NCBI GenBank assembly: GCA_964626595.1
Contig: CAZVFU010000066.1
Span: forward strand, 1-12,037
Reading direction: 5' to 3'
Source: JAWLFI01 sp964626595
GTDB lineage: Bacteria > Bacteroidota > Bacteroidia > Chitinophagales > Saprospiraceae
DNA: 12,037 nt
Position numbers and translations under genes: made by a program. Positions 1-6,960 of this stretch are shown here, one piece after another. Position 1 is the stretch's first letter. Each line of letters starts with the position of its first letter. The notes under the pieces were generated by a model, which was given only the letters and a program-made list of their open reading frames with translations, had not been told where the DNA came from and ran no database searches.

Positions 1-1098
1 CTGGTGATTCCGTCCCGCGCAGATTACACCACATTGGCGCAAATTTTAAAACAAGGCGGAGAAACGGACATGGAGCTTCGAAAAAGTCAGGCCATTCGCG
101 CTTTTGATGTGTCGTCCCATTACGATAGTGCCATATATCGACATTTTACAGAATCGATGAACCAACTGTCCAGTTTTAAGGCATCAACAGCGGGTGTGCA
201 GAGCTTGCGCTACGGTGAAAACCCGCATCAGGCGGGTCGATTTTACGGGCCTTTGGAAGAGAAATTTGAGCAGCTGAATGGGAAGGCGCTTTCGTATAAT
301 AATCTAGTTGATCTGGATGCGGCTTTTCATCTGATGCGGGAATATGAGAAAGAAAAACCCACAGTAGCGGTACTTAAACATACCAACCCCTGTGGGCTGG
401 CTACGCGTAATGATATATTATCGGCCTGGGAGGCGGCGCTGGCTGGCGATCCCATTTCGGCTTTTGGCGGTGTGATTATTGCAAATTGCACTCTCGATGC
501 AAAAACAGCCTTGGCCATCGACGAGATTTTTTATGAGCTATTGATTGCACCCGACTTCGAGCCGGCTGCACTGGATCATTTGAAGAAAAAGAAGAAACGC
601 GTTCTACTCAAGCTCAAGGACTGGTCGGCGGAGAAACGCCAATTTAAATCTTTGCTGAATGGCGTGATCGAACAGGATATGGACCTAAAAACACATCAGC
701 GGGCGGACTGGACCTGTGTGACTCCGCGACAGGCGACGGATGAAGAAATGGCTGACCTGATGTTTGCCAATCGTGTCGTGAAGCATCTGAAATCGAATAC
801 TATTGCGCTGGTCAAGGATAGCCAATTAGTCGGTATGGGCTGTGGACAGACTTCCCGTGTTGATGCGCTGCATCAGGCGATTCACAAGGCCCAAAAGCTG
901 GGGTTTGACCTTGATGGCGCTGTGATGGCCTCCGATGCGTTTTTCCCTTTTCCCGATTGTGTGGAGATTGCTGATGGGGTGGGGATCAAAGCTGTAGTTC
1001 AGCCGGGTGGATCCATTAAGGATAAGGACTCTATCGCGTACTGTGAAGAGCACGATCAGGCGATGTATATGACGGGCATCCGCCACTTTAAGCACTAA
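1..1098 (+). CDS. purH: Bifunctional AICAR transformylase / IMP cyclohydrolase, 3' part
   Basis: Catalyses the last two steps of de novo purine synthesis: formyl transfer from 10-formyl-THF to AICAR, then closure to IMP, in the cytosol. The frame is open from base 1, so the gene begins before the window. About 365 of the usual ~510 residues are visible; most of the N-terminal cyclohydrolase domain is missing and only its end is seen (AFDVSSHYDSAIY). The transformylase domain is complete: RYGENPHQ, the catalytic Lys-His of KHTNPCG (bases 376-396), SDAFFPFPD, the PGGSIKDKDS stretch and the terminal TGIRHFKH. A lysine-rich insert (LKKKKKR, near base 590) sits where Bacteroidota PurH proteins have a similar basic segment, as I recall. 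The stop lies 4 nt before coaX, suggesting co-transcription. The call is secure. Confidence 0.97.
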   Translation: MVIPSRADYTTLAQILKQGGETDMELRKSQAIRAFDVSSHYDSAIYRHFTESMNQLSSFKASTAGVQSLRYGENPHQAGRFYGPLEEKFEQLNGKALSYNNLVDLDAAFHLMREYEKEKPTVAVLKHTNPCGLATRNDILSAWEAALAGDPISAFGGVIIANCTLDAKTALAIDEIFYELLIAPDFEPAALDHLKKKKKRVLLKLKDWSAEKRQFKSLLNGVIEQDMDLKTHQRADWTCVTPRQATDEEMADLMFANRVVKHLKSNTIALVKDSQLVGMGCGQTSRVDALHQAIHKAQKLGFDLDGAVMASDAFFPFPDCVEIADGVGIKAVVQPGGSIKDKDSIAYCEEHDQAMYMTGIRHFKH

Positions 1099-1102
1099 AC
1101 CC

Positions 1103-1819
1103 ATGGCTATTCATGTGATTGATGTAGGCAATACGCGCCTCAAGTGGGGCGTTTTTAAAAATGATTCTTTAATTGAAAGAAAAGTTTTTCAATCGACAAA
1201 GGAATGGTATGCATTTGCGGACAGCTTGCAAAAAGAAGAATCCTGGGTAACGGGAGTCGTGGGTGGCAATGACAAATGGCTCGCAGAAGGCACGGAGGAG
1301 CGGAACATTTTTCAGGCCAGCACAAACTGGACATTGCCCATTGAATCAGCCTATGAAACGATGCCGACATTAGGTGTGGATCGTTTAGCAGCGGTTTGTG
1401 GAGCTTATGCAAAGTACGAGGGAGCCAGCCTGATTTTTGACGCTGGAACTTGTCTGACCATAGATTTTTTGGATGGAGAAGGGGTGTATCAGGGCGGGAA
1501 TATCTCTCCCGGATGGCAAATGAGAATGAAAGCGATGAATGAGGGGACAAAAAACCTTCCTTTGGTCAATAAGATATTCCGAAAGGAATTGCTCGGGACG
1601 AGCACAGAAACAGCTCTTCAGGGGGGTGGATTCTTTAGCTATATGTTTGAAATCCAAGGCTACATTCGGCACTTTAGGAGCTTGTATCCCGACCTTAACG
1701 TATTGTTAACCGGAGGAGATGCGTATGAGTTGGCGAAGTACTTAAAATTAGAGATATTTGTCGAGCCGGATCTTGTATTGTACGGTTTGCACGAAATGTA
1801 TAAAACGCACTATGACTAA
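1103..1819 (+). CDS. coaX: Type III pantothenate kinase
   Basis: Phosphorylates pantothenate with ATP, the first step of coenzyme A synthesis, in the cytosol. The 238-residue length is slightly short for the family (about 240-260). Visible ASKHA-fold signatures are the N-terminal phosphate loop D7-V-G-N-T-R-L-K-W-G16, GVDRLAA (91-97), DAGTCLTID (113-121, the second phosphate and metal site), GGNISPG (131-137) and TGGDA (203-207). The ATG at 1103 is chosen because the D-x-G-N-T loop must sit within the first ten residues and only 4 nt separate it from the purH stop. The 3' end overlaps the next gene by 8 nt, which suggests translational coupling to the outer-membrane protein. No truncation or missing motif was seen. 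Confidence 0.95.
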   Translation: MAIHVIDVGNTRLKWGVFKNDSLIERKVFQSTKEWYAFADSLQKEESWVTGVVGGNDKWLAEGTEERNIFQASTNWTLPIESAYETMPTLGVDRLAAVCGAYAKYEGASLIFDAGTCLTIDFLDGEGVYQGGNISPGWQMRMKAMNEGTKNLPLVNKIFRKELLGTSTETALQGGGFFSYMFEIQGYIRHFRSLYPDLNVLLTGGDAYELAKYLKLEIFVEPDLVLYGLHEMYKTHYD

Positions 1820-3137
1820 ACAGATTGTTTTTCTTATTTCACTTCTAGGTCTAAGTGTATGGGCCCAGGCGCAGCCCAGTAGCTATTCGCCGGCGAGCCG
1901 AATTGGCTTAGGGCAGCTGCGGTCTTATGACATGCCGGTGCAGCAGGCAATGGGAGGTATTAGCACGGCATTTCACGATAATATCTATACCAATGCGAGT
2001 AATCCCGCTGCCTTGGGGTGGCTGCGCGCTGCTTCGCTGGATGTAGGGGTTTTTGCGGAACAGAATGAGATTCGTGTCAGTGATGGAAATTTTGATTATT
2101 GGACGGGAAATATTTCTCATCTCAACTTGAGTTTTCCAATTTTTAACCCGATAAATGATTTGCTGAATCGCGAAGAGAGAGACTACAATCTGGGTATGAT
2201 GTTGGGCCTCATGCCGTTTTCGGAAATAGGTTACGATATTGTTACAGATATAGACGATGATGAGCTCGGATCCATACGGCGGCAATATACCGGAACAGGA
2301 GGTGCATATGCCCTGATGTGGGGTAACGGATTCCGATATAAGAATTTTAGTATCGGGGTACGGGCCGAATATATTTTTGGAGACTTAAAAGAGGATCGCC
2401 TGATCGTCTTTAGAGAGCTGGATAATGCCTTTCAGAATTTATATACTGACGACCAAACGCTGGGCGCTTTGCGGTGGGAGTTTGGATCACAATACCGCTG
2501 GGTACTCAAGCGGGCCACCAAATCGGACGGCTCAGAAGGCGGCGTAACGAAAAGCCTGACATTCGGGGCCACACTGGCCTCCAATGCCAATCTAAATGTG
2601 TCTGAAAATAGCTTTTATCGATCAAGGCATAATATTTTCCCTCAAATCGATACCCTTCTTTTACAAAATGATATTGAATCTCAAGGTGTGCTCCCGGGCG
2701 GTTTATCCCTGGGGATGATGTTCCAGTCTAATGAAAAATGGATGGTGGGGGCAGATTTCGACTATGGTTTTTGGGATGCTTACGAAAATGAAGCCCGCCC
2801 GGCCGATTTGAAAAATACATACATGCTTTCCGCCGGTATGGGATATACCCCGGATTCTCGAAATATTGATAATTATCTCAAACGAATGACCTATCGGGCC
2901 GGAGTAAATTATGGAACTGATCCCCGCGTTATAGCAGGGGAACAAATGGAGACCTACCGCTTAGACTTTGGCCTCACCCTTCCTTTTATCGGGGTTCGGA
3001 GAACAGCATACGGCAATTTGACGTTCTCTTATGGAGAACGAAGTGTGGCTAATGGCATATCGGAAACGTTTTATACCCTCCGATTCGGCTTTACAGCTGC
3101 CGATAATCAATGGTTTGTTAAATCCAAATACAATTAA
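1812..3137 (+). CDS. Predicted outer-membrane beta-barrel protein
   Basis: This is a 441-residue exported protein. The start is set at ATG 1812, inside the end of coaX, because it gives a clean signal peptide: MTK, a hydrophobic core of about 13 residues, and a likely cut after A20 (motif AQA). An upstream in-frame ATG at 1758 would place 18 polar, Cys-rich residues before the signal and is rejected. The mature N-terminus has SPASRIGLGQL (26-36), then AMGGI and NASNPAALG (61-69). That pattern is typical of Bacteroidota barrels related to the OmpP1/FadL and PorV-like group, where it reads SPYSRYGxGD...LNPASY. The rest alternates aromatic, glycine and polar residues as transmembrane beta strands do, and ends in a strand-like segment rich in Phe and Tyr. 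Its ligand is unknown. Location between coaX and exported TPR proteins is, from memory, a recurring order in this phylum. Confidence 0.85.
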   Translation: MTKQIVFLISLLGLSVWAQAQPSSYSPASRIGLGQLRSYDMPVQQAMGGISTAFHDNIYTNASNPAALGWLRAASLDVGVFAEQNEIRVSDGNFDYWTGNISHLNLSFPIFNPINDLLNREERDYNLGMMLGLMPFSEIGYDIVTDIDDDELGSIRRQYTGTGGAYALMWGNGFRYKNFSIGVRAEYIFGDLKEDRLIVFRELDNAFQNLYTDDQTLGALRWEFGSQYRWVLKRATKSDGSEGGVTKSLTFGATLASNANLNVSENSFYRSRHNIFPQIDTLLLQNDIESQGVLPGGLSLGMMFQSNEKWMVGADFDYGFWDAYENEARPADLKNTYMLSAGMGYTPDSRNIDNYLKRMTYRAGVNYGTDPRVIAGEQMETYRLDFGLTLPFIGVRRTAYGNLTFSYGERSVANGISETFYTLRFGFTAADNQWFVKSKYN

Positions 3138-3138
3138 G

Positions 3139-4566
3139 ATGAAATTACCTTTTTTAGTGATGAGCTTATGGGCTCTTCCCATTCTATATTCTTCGATGTC
3201 TGCTCAGTGCGAGACCTGGATTGGACATCCCAAGCAAGATGAGGCCGAAGGTGCGCACTCCATCTACCGTCAGGCTATAAAGAATGAAAACTATACTTTG
3301 GCTTTAGAAAACTGGCGTGTAGCCTATGACATTGCTCCGGCAGCAGATGGTCGTCGAGATTACCACTTTACTGACGGCGCAAAACTGTATAAGTGGTTGT
3401 ACAAGCAAACAGAAGAGACCGCTTTGAAAAAATCTTACCGGGATTCGGCTATGATGATGTTTGATGGTGCGGCTCAGTGTTATAAGAATCAATCCATTAA
3501 TTTAGCCAAATGCAGCGATCAGAAGTGTTATGATAAAAAGGTAGGCTATATTTTGGGTCGAAAGGTTTATGAAATGTATTATACCTTTAATATGCCTAGA
3601 AATCTGATTTATGAAAATGCGAAAAAATCAATGGAACTTGGCGGCTACGATACGGAATATATTGTGTTCGAACCAATGGCTGCTGCCTTAGTCTCTGAAT
3701 TTAAGAAAGAGAATATTTCCGCTGACGATGTGCGCCTCCAGCACGGCCTTCTTAAGCAAATCGCTTCTGACCACATCGGAAATGACCCTACCTATGGTCA
3801 ATACTATGAGCAGGCGATCACATCCGTCAACCGGAAAATTACTGAAATCGAGAGTGAAGTGTATGATTGCGATTACTTTTTGAATAAACTGCTCCCACTG
3901 TTAGAAACTTATCCAGATAGTGCATCCTTGATCAAAGAGGTGTATGAAACACTTGTAGATCGAGATTGCGATACCAGTCGTCAGGAAATGCAGGCCCTCA
4001 AAGAACCCTATGAAACCTACATGGTAGAGTACCGTGATATGGTGCGACGTGAATTGGCAAAAACGAATCCCGGAATGGCTGCCCGACTGTTGTATGAAGA
4101 TGGCAAGTATCAGGAGGCGTTAGACAAGTATCAGGAAGCCATCGATGAAACGGATGAAGCAGAAGAAGCTGATAAATTGGCAGATTACTATTTCAGCATG
4201 GCTTCTATTTTAGGCCGCAAACTAAAAAGATACAGTGATGGCCGGGCGAAAGCCATAAAGGCCGCACAGTATCGCTCCGAATGGGGCCAGCCCTATTTAT
4301 TGATTGGTGACCTATATGCATCCACAAAGTGTGGAGATGCCTGGAATCAGCGATTGAGTATTTTAGCGGCACTGGATAAATATCAATATGCCCGTAGCAT
4401 CGATCCGGATGTCAAATCCGCCGCAGATCGTCGCATATCCAATTACCGCAATTCTAAGCCGCTACAAAGTGAAGGCTTTATGAGAGGGCTGAAGGAAGGC
4501 GATCAAGTTAAGGTCGGCTGCTGGATCGGTGAGACAGTGAAAATCCGTTTTTCAAAAGCCCAGTAA
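3139..4566 (+). CDS. Exported TPR-like protein, copy A of a tandem pair
   Basis: This 475-residue protein has no assigned function. The ATG at 3139 lies 1 nt after the barrel gene's stop and starts a signal peptide with a hydrophobic stretch at residues 4-17 and a probable cut after SSMSA (residue 22). An earlier in-frame ATG (3031) lies inside the barrel gene and is rejected. The body is helical. It has a repeat-like N-terminal block with ALENWRVAYDIAPAADG (55-71) and a clear TPR-type helix pair near 314-336 (YEDGKYQEALDKYQEAI), followed by PYLLIGDLYAS and YARSIDPDV. It ends in a compact domain with VGCWIGETVKIRFS. It is plainly paralogous to the next gene over its full length. Cysteines 24, 114, 244, 277, 398 and 461 match cysteines in the paralogue, so disulfides in the periplasm or outside the cell are likely. 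C24 is not a good lipobox (SAQC). Confidence 0.85.
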   Translation: MKLPFLVMSLWALPILYSSMSAQCETWIGHPKQDEAEGAHSIYRQAIKNENYTLALENWRVAYDIAPAADGRRDYHFTDGAKLYKWLYKQTEETALKKSYRDSAMMMFDGAAQCYKNQSINLAKCSDQKCYDKKVGYILGRKVYEMYYTFNMPRNLIYENAKKSMELGGYDTEYIVFEPMAAALVSEFKKENISADDVRLQHGLLKQIASDHIGNDPTYGQYYEQAITSVNRKITEIESEVYDCDYFLNKLLPLLETYPDSASLIKEVYETLVDRDCDTSRQEMQALKEPYETYMVEYRDMVRRELAKTNPGMAARLLYEDGKYQEALDKYQEAIDETDEAEEADKLADYYFSMASILGRKLKRYSDGRAKAIKAAQYRSEWGQPYLLIGDLYASTKCGDAWNQRLSILAALDKYQYARSIDPDVKSAADRRISNYRNSKPLQSEGFMRGLKEGDQVKVGCWIGETVKIRFSKAQ

Positions 4567-4582
4567 TACTTAAGCATAACTT

Positions 4583-6046
4583 ATGACACAGTCACAACTG
4601 CTGTTTCTATTCATTACCTTGAATGTAGTTGGGCTTACCCAATGCAGCCCGCGCATTACCCCTGAACTTCAGGAAAAAAGAGAAGAGGCTGTGAGCCAGG
4701 ATTCCAGTACGCAGGTTCTTCAAAACAGCCTGAGTGATTGTGTGAAATTTAAGGATATTAAAAAGTCGGATGAAGCCCTGGAAGCTTATGTTTTGTACCG
4801 CGATTTCTTCAAGTTGAACCAATTTGAGGAAGCATTACCCTATTGGCGCAAGGTCTATAAAATGGCTCCTGCCGCCGATGGCCAACGCTATGTTGTTTAT
4901 ACCGACGGAGTCTATTTATTCGAATATCTCAGTAATGAAGCGCCTACTGAGACCCAGAAGCACGAGTACATTGACACCCTGCTGACACTCTATGACGAAG
5001 CCATGGAGTGTTATCCCGATTACGAGGGGTTTCTCATGGCTCGCAAGGTCTACGATGTGTATTACAAATATCCCAGCACCTACACGGAAAAGCAGCAATT
5101 GAACATGTTTCTCCATGCCGGGCGCCTGTTAGAGAACGACATGCCGTATTTTGTTATCAATCCCTTCACAGCCCTACTGGTGGAATCATTTCAAAATGGC
5201 GAAATAGATACCGTCGAAACCCGCAAATGGGCCGAACAAATTAAAGGTGTAATCCATTCGGGATTAGAAGAAAACCCCGGCGATGAAAATTGGCAAATTG
5301 TTGAAAAGTATTCCTTGCATCAGCTAGAAACACTGGAGCAAGTCCCCGGTTTTTATGATTGTGCCTACTTTATCGAAAAGTATGTTGCCGGTCAACCGGA
5401 GGAAAAACTCATGGAGTGCGAAAACCTCCTTTATGTAACCAGCCGATTAAGTCGAGCGGGATGTCCGGAGAGTGACTCCCTTTTGATGAGCTTTCGGTCG
5501 TACTTGCGAGACAGCTGCCGCATTATTCCGGGAGGGGCTTCTGGTTTAGCGAAAGAGGCCATAGAATTGATGAAATCCGGAGAATACAAGATGGCACTAG
5601 AAAAATTCGACGAAGCCATTGAGTTTGCAGATTCAGACCCACAGCGCGCTCAATATGCATTGATGCAAGCTAAAATATGCTATTCCTACACACGTAATTT
5701 TCCTCAGTCCCGAGCCTACGCGCGTCAAGCCGCAGAATATAAAAAGGATTGGGGTGCCCCCTATATCCTGATCGGCAAACTTTACGCTTCCAGCGGGCCC
5801 CTCTGTGGTCCAGGGCGAGGCTGGGATAGTCAGATCGTGGTATGGCCGGCGATTGACAAGTGGGAATACGCCCGGTCCATAGATCCCTCGGTAGATGCTG
5901 AGGCTCAGGATCTTATCAATAATTACTTTCAATACATGCCCACCCGTGAGGATATCAGCAAGCGCCTGCTCAAGGAAGGCGATGATTTCACGGTAACTTG
6001 CTGGATCCAGGAAACGACCAAGGTTCGCATTAGCCGCGCTTATTAA
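4583..6046 (+). CDS. Exported TPR-like protein, copy B, possible lipoprotein
   Basis: This 487-residue paralogue of the preceding gene has no assigned function. Its N-terminus is hydrophobic (residues 6-18) and ends in LTQC at C21, a relaxed lipobox, so it may be a lipoprotein; a normal Sec signal is the alternative. Compared with copy A it has about 29 extra, polar residues after the signal, which could be a tether. From C53 onward it aligns with copy A: EEALPYWRKVYKMAPAADG (82-100), YTDG, ECY, ARKVYD, YDCAYF (258-263), a TPR-like helix pair near 330-347 (SGEYKMALEKFDEAIEF), GAPYILIGKLYAS, YARSIDPSV, and the C-terminal VTCWIQETTKVRIS. It lies 16 nt after copy A and is the last gene before the repeat field. 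Divergence between the copies is substantial, so the duplication is old. The shared APAADG and CWI motifs may mark the functional surfaces. Confidence 0.85.
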   Translation: MTQSQLLFLFITLNVVGLTQCSPRITPELQEKREEAVSQDSSTQVLQNSLSDCVKFKDIKKSDEALEAYVLYRDFFKLNQFEEALPYWRKVYKMAPAADGQRYVVYTDGVYLFEYLSNEAPTETQKHEYIDTLLTLYDEAMECYPDYEGFLMARKVYDVYYKYPSTYTEKQQLNMFLHAGRLLENDMPYFVINPFTALLVESFQNGEIDTVETRKWAEQIKGVIHSGLEENPGDENWQIVEKYSLHQLETLEQVPGFYDCAYFIEKYVAGQPEEKLMECENLLYVTSRLSRAGCPESDSLLMSFRSYLRDSCRIIPGGASGLAKEAIELMKSGEYKMALEKFDEAIEFADSDPQRAQYALMQAKICYSYTRNFPQSRAYARQAAEYKKDWGAPYILIGKLYASSGPLCGPGRGWDSQIVVWPAIDKWEYARSIDPSVDAEAQDLINNYFQYMPTREDISKRLLKEGDDFTVTCWIQETTKVRISRAY

Positions 6047-6068
6047 ATTTTAATTTTTTAGGGTGTAT

Positions 6069-6102
6069 CCCCCGAGGTCCGCCAACCGGCGGACCTCGGG
6101 GG
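6069..6102. repeat. Perfect 15-bp-stem hairpin
   Basis: Arms at 6069-6083 and 6088-6102 are exact reverse complements (first arm CCCCCGAGGTCCGCC) around the 4-nt loop AACC. It begins 22 nt after the stop of the second TPR-like gene. No T-run follows on either strand, so it is not a standard intrinsic terminator, though such a strong stem could still block exonucleases or pause transcription. Its GC-rich form and the nearby RAYT remnant fit a REP-type element. Confidence 0.9.
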
Positions 6103-6128
6103 TCGGGCTATGCGGGGCTATCGGTCCT

Positions 6129-6147
6129 CGAAAAGCTTCGCTTTTCG
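6129..6147. repeat. 8-bp-stem hairpin of the REP-like cluster
   Basis: Arms CGAAAAGC (6129-6136) and GCTTTTCG (6140-6147) pair exactly around TTC. The stem can extend outward by a G-T wobble and one further pair. It is the second of four hairpins in 142 bp. Confidence 0.8.
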
Positions 6148-6151
6148 GGAC

Positions 6152-6169
6152 ATCCGCCCTTCGGCGGAT
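6152..6169. repeat. 7-bp-stem hairpin of the REP-like cluster
   Basis: Arms ATCCGCC (6152-6158) and GGCGGAT (6163-6169) pair exactly around CTTC, giving a C(CTTC)G-type stable tetraloop. The following CTACTATCCCTTAC (from 6172) resembles, from memory, a motif seen next to intergenic palindromes in several Bacteroidota; this was not checked. Confidence 0.8.
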
Positions 6170-6190
6170 CCCCTACTATCCCTTACACGG

Positions 6191-6210
6191 AGGGCGGCCG
6201 TGGCCGCCCT
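6191..6210. repeat. 9-bp-arm palindrome of the REP-like cluster
   Basis: Arms AGGGCGGCC (6191-6199) and GGCCGCCCT (6202-6210) are exact reverse complements separated by GT, so the practical stem is 8 bp with a 4-nt loop. It is the last of the four hairpins and lies 12 bases before the first 50-bp direct repeat copy. Confidence 0.8.
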
Positions 6211-6222
6211 TTCGCGAACACC

Positions 6223-6272
6223 GCAAACCCGCGTTCTATTTTTTTGCGACAGAACACTGACCGTTTGGCGCT
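6223..6272 (+). repeat. Direct repeat, left copy (R1)
   Basis: This 50-bp block starts GCAAACCC, contains a run of seven T, then AGAACAC, and ends TGGCGCT. It matches 6824-6872 in the same orientation at 39 of 49 aligned positions with one gap, by hand alignment. The two copies bracket the transposase remnant. It could be the conserved end of a mobile element or simply two members of a dispersed intergenic repeat family. Confidence 0.7.
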
Positions 6273-6340
6273 GATGGTTTGTGGCGTAGCTGTGTGCGGT
6301 ATGACTCGGAATGATGAGGTTAATAGATTAATTAGGTCAT

Positions 6341-6362
6341 GAGACAGGGCATGCCCTGTCTC
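6341..6362. repeat. Perfect 22-bp palindrome at the RAYT fragment's 5' end
   Basis: The sequence is self-complementary over all 22 bases: half-site GAGACAGGGCA followed by its exact reverse complement. In the frame of the transposase fragment it reads ETGHALS. From memory, this palindrome is found within RAYT genes of other Bacteroidota and as a dispersed intergenic repeat, so it is probably the REP-type substrate of this transposase family carried in the gene itself. Confidence 0.85.
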
Positions 6363-6643
6363 AATCGAAAACAAAGAAGAACACAAATAATATTGACAAT
6401 TCAGGTGAAAATCCGGGGAATAATAGATTTCAAAATATGGGTAAAAATACAGTTTCATCCATTGTTGGTTCTTACAAGTCTGCCGTCTCCAAAAACGCAA
6501 ACCGATTAGAACTACCCCATGGTTGGCAAGTCCGGTTTCATGACCGAATCATTCGATCAGACCAAGAATATCGACATATTTCAACTTACATTGATATGAA
6601 TCCATCCCAATGGAAAAATGATGAATTTTATGGTGATTTTTGA
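6341..6643 (+). pseudogene. C-terminal fragment of a REP-associated tyrosine transposase (RAYT, Y1/IS200-like)
   Basis: About 100 codons are open in one frame to the TGA at 6641-6643. The encoded end is characteristic of Bacteroidota RAYT proteins: ETGHALSQ, NRFQNMGKNT, IVGSYKSAVSKNANRL, WQVRFHDRIIRSDQEY, ISTYIDMNPSQWKNDEFYGDF. The Tyr of GSYKSAV (bases 6473-6475) is the likely catalytic tyrosine by position in the Y1 helix. The N-terminal half, including the HUH metal-binding motif, is absent: a TAA at 6329-6331 closes the frame and nothing like it was found upstream in the other frames. With a family length of roughly 180-230 residues, only about half remains, so it cannot act as a nuclease. 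An ATG at 6437 would give a 68-residue peptide, probably not a real gene. RAYTs mobilise or process REP palindromes as single-stranded DNA, which fits the hairpins nearby. Confidence 0.85.
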
Positions 6644-6823
6644 ATACAACGCCTTGGTGAAAGGCCTTCTGAACGAACGAAGTCCTGGGTTGAGATGGGA
6701 AATCAGATGGTATTGATTTATAGATGAATTTATACACAATTTATTCCATAAGATCCATATCTTCTTTGTGCCCGTTGTGAACTGATACACGCTACATAAC
6801 ACATTCATCCGCTTACATCTTGT

Positions 6824-6872
6824 GCAAACCCACGTCCCATTTTTTTCGCTAGAACACGAAACCTATGGCGCT
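6824..6872 (+). repeat. Direct repeat, right copy (R2)
   Basis: This is the second copy of the block at 6223-6272, in the same orientation, starting GCAAACCC, with the same run of seven T, AGAACAC and TGGCGCT at the end. Copy R2 lacks the hairpins that precede R1, although a short CTTACA occurs before both. The start-to-start distance is 601 bp. Confidence 0.7.
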
Positions 6873-6911
6873 TTAAGCCCTACTGCACTGATTTTTCCGG
6901 ACTTACCCATT

Positions 6912-6960
6912 TGCAAACAGCGAAAAGCGAGATGCGAACGGCGAAACGCGAATGGCGAAT
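6912..6960. repeat. Degenerate 7-bp tandem repeat (NGCGAAN), seven units
   Basis: Successive heptamers from 6912 are TGCAAAC, AGCGAAA, AGCGAGA, TGCGAAC, GGCGAAA, CGCGAAT and GGCGAAT. GCGA is constant in six units while the flanking bases vary, so the period is held although the sequence drifts. The array ends 20 bp before the serA stop codon, downstream of serA. It resembles the short heptameric repeats known from cyanobacteria and, from memory, several Bacteroidota. Confidence 0.85.

Noticed and set aside
580..640. Lysine run in PurH as a frameshift or low-quality stretch
   Set aside because: The frame continues cleanly with family motifs on both sides, and a basic insert here is normal for this branch as far as I recall.
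1155..1550. 131-codon minus-strand open frame
   Set aside because: It is antisense to coaX, with unusual composition and no recognisable motifs.
1758..1811. Extended start for the barrel gene
   Set aside because: The 18 extra residues lie inside coaX and would disrupt the signal peptide that begins at 1812.
3031..3138. Extended start for TPR-like copy A
   Set aside because: It overlaps the barrel gene by over 100 bases and buries the signal peptide 36 residues in.
6069..6102. Hairpin as intrinsic terminator for the second TPR-like gene
   Set aside because: No T-run follows the stem on either strand; the T-rich stretch lies before the stem on the plus strand.
6063..6260. 65-codon open frame across the hairpin cluster
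   Set aside because: It is made almost wholly of the palindromes and the first direct repeat; the Arg/Pro-rich peptide looks like chance translation of repeats.
6183..6500. 105-codon minus-strand open frame
   Set aside because: It runs antisense through the RAYT fragment; its ETGHALS comes only from the self-complementary palindrome.
6223..6872. A complete insertion sequence bounded by the direct repeats
   Set aside because: The internal transposase lacks its catalytic half, and the repeats are only about 80% alike, so an intact recent element is not supported.
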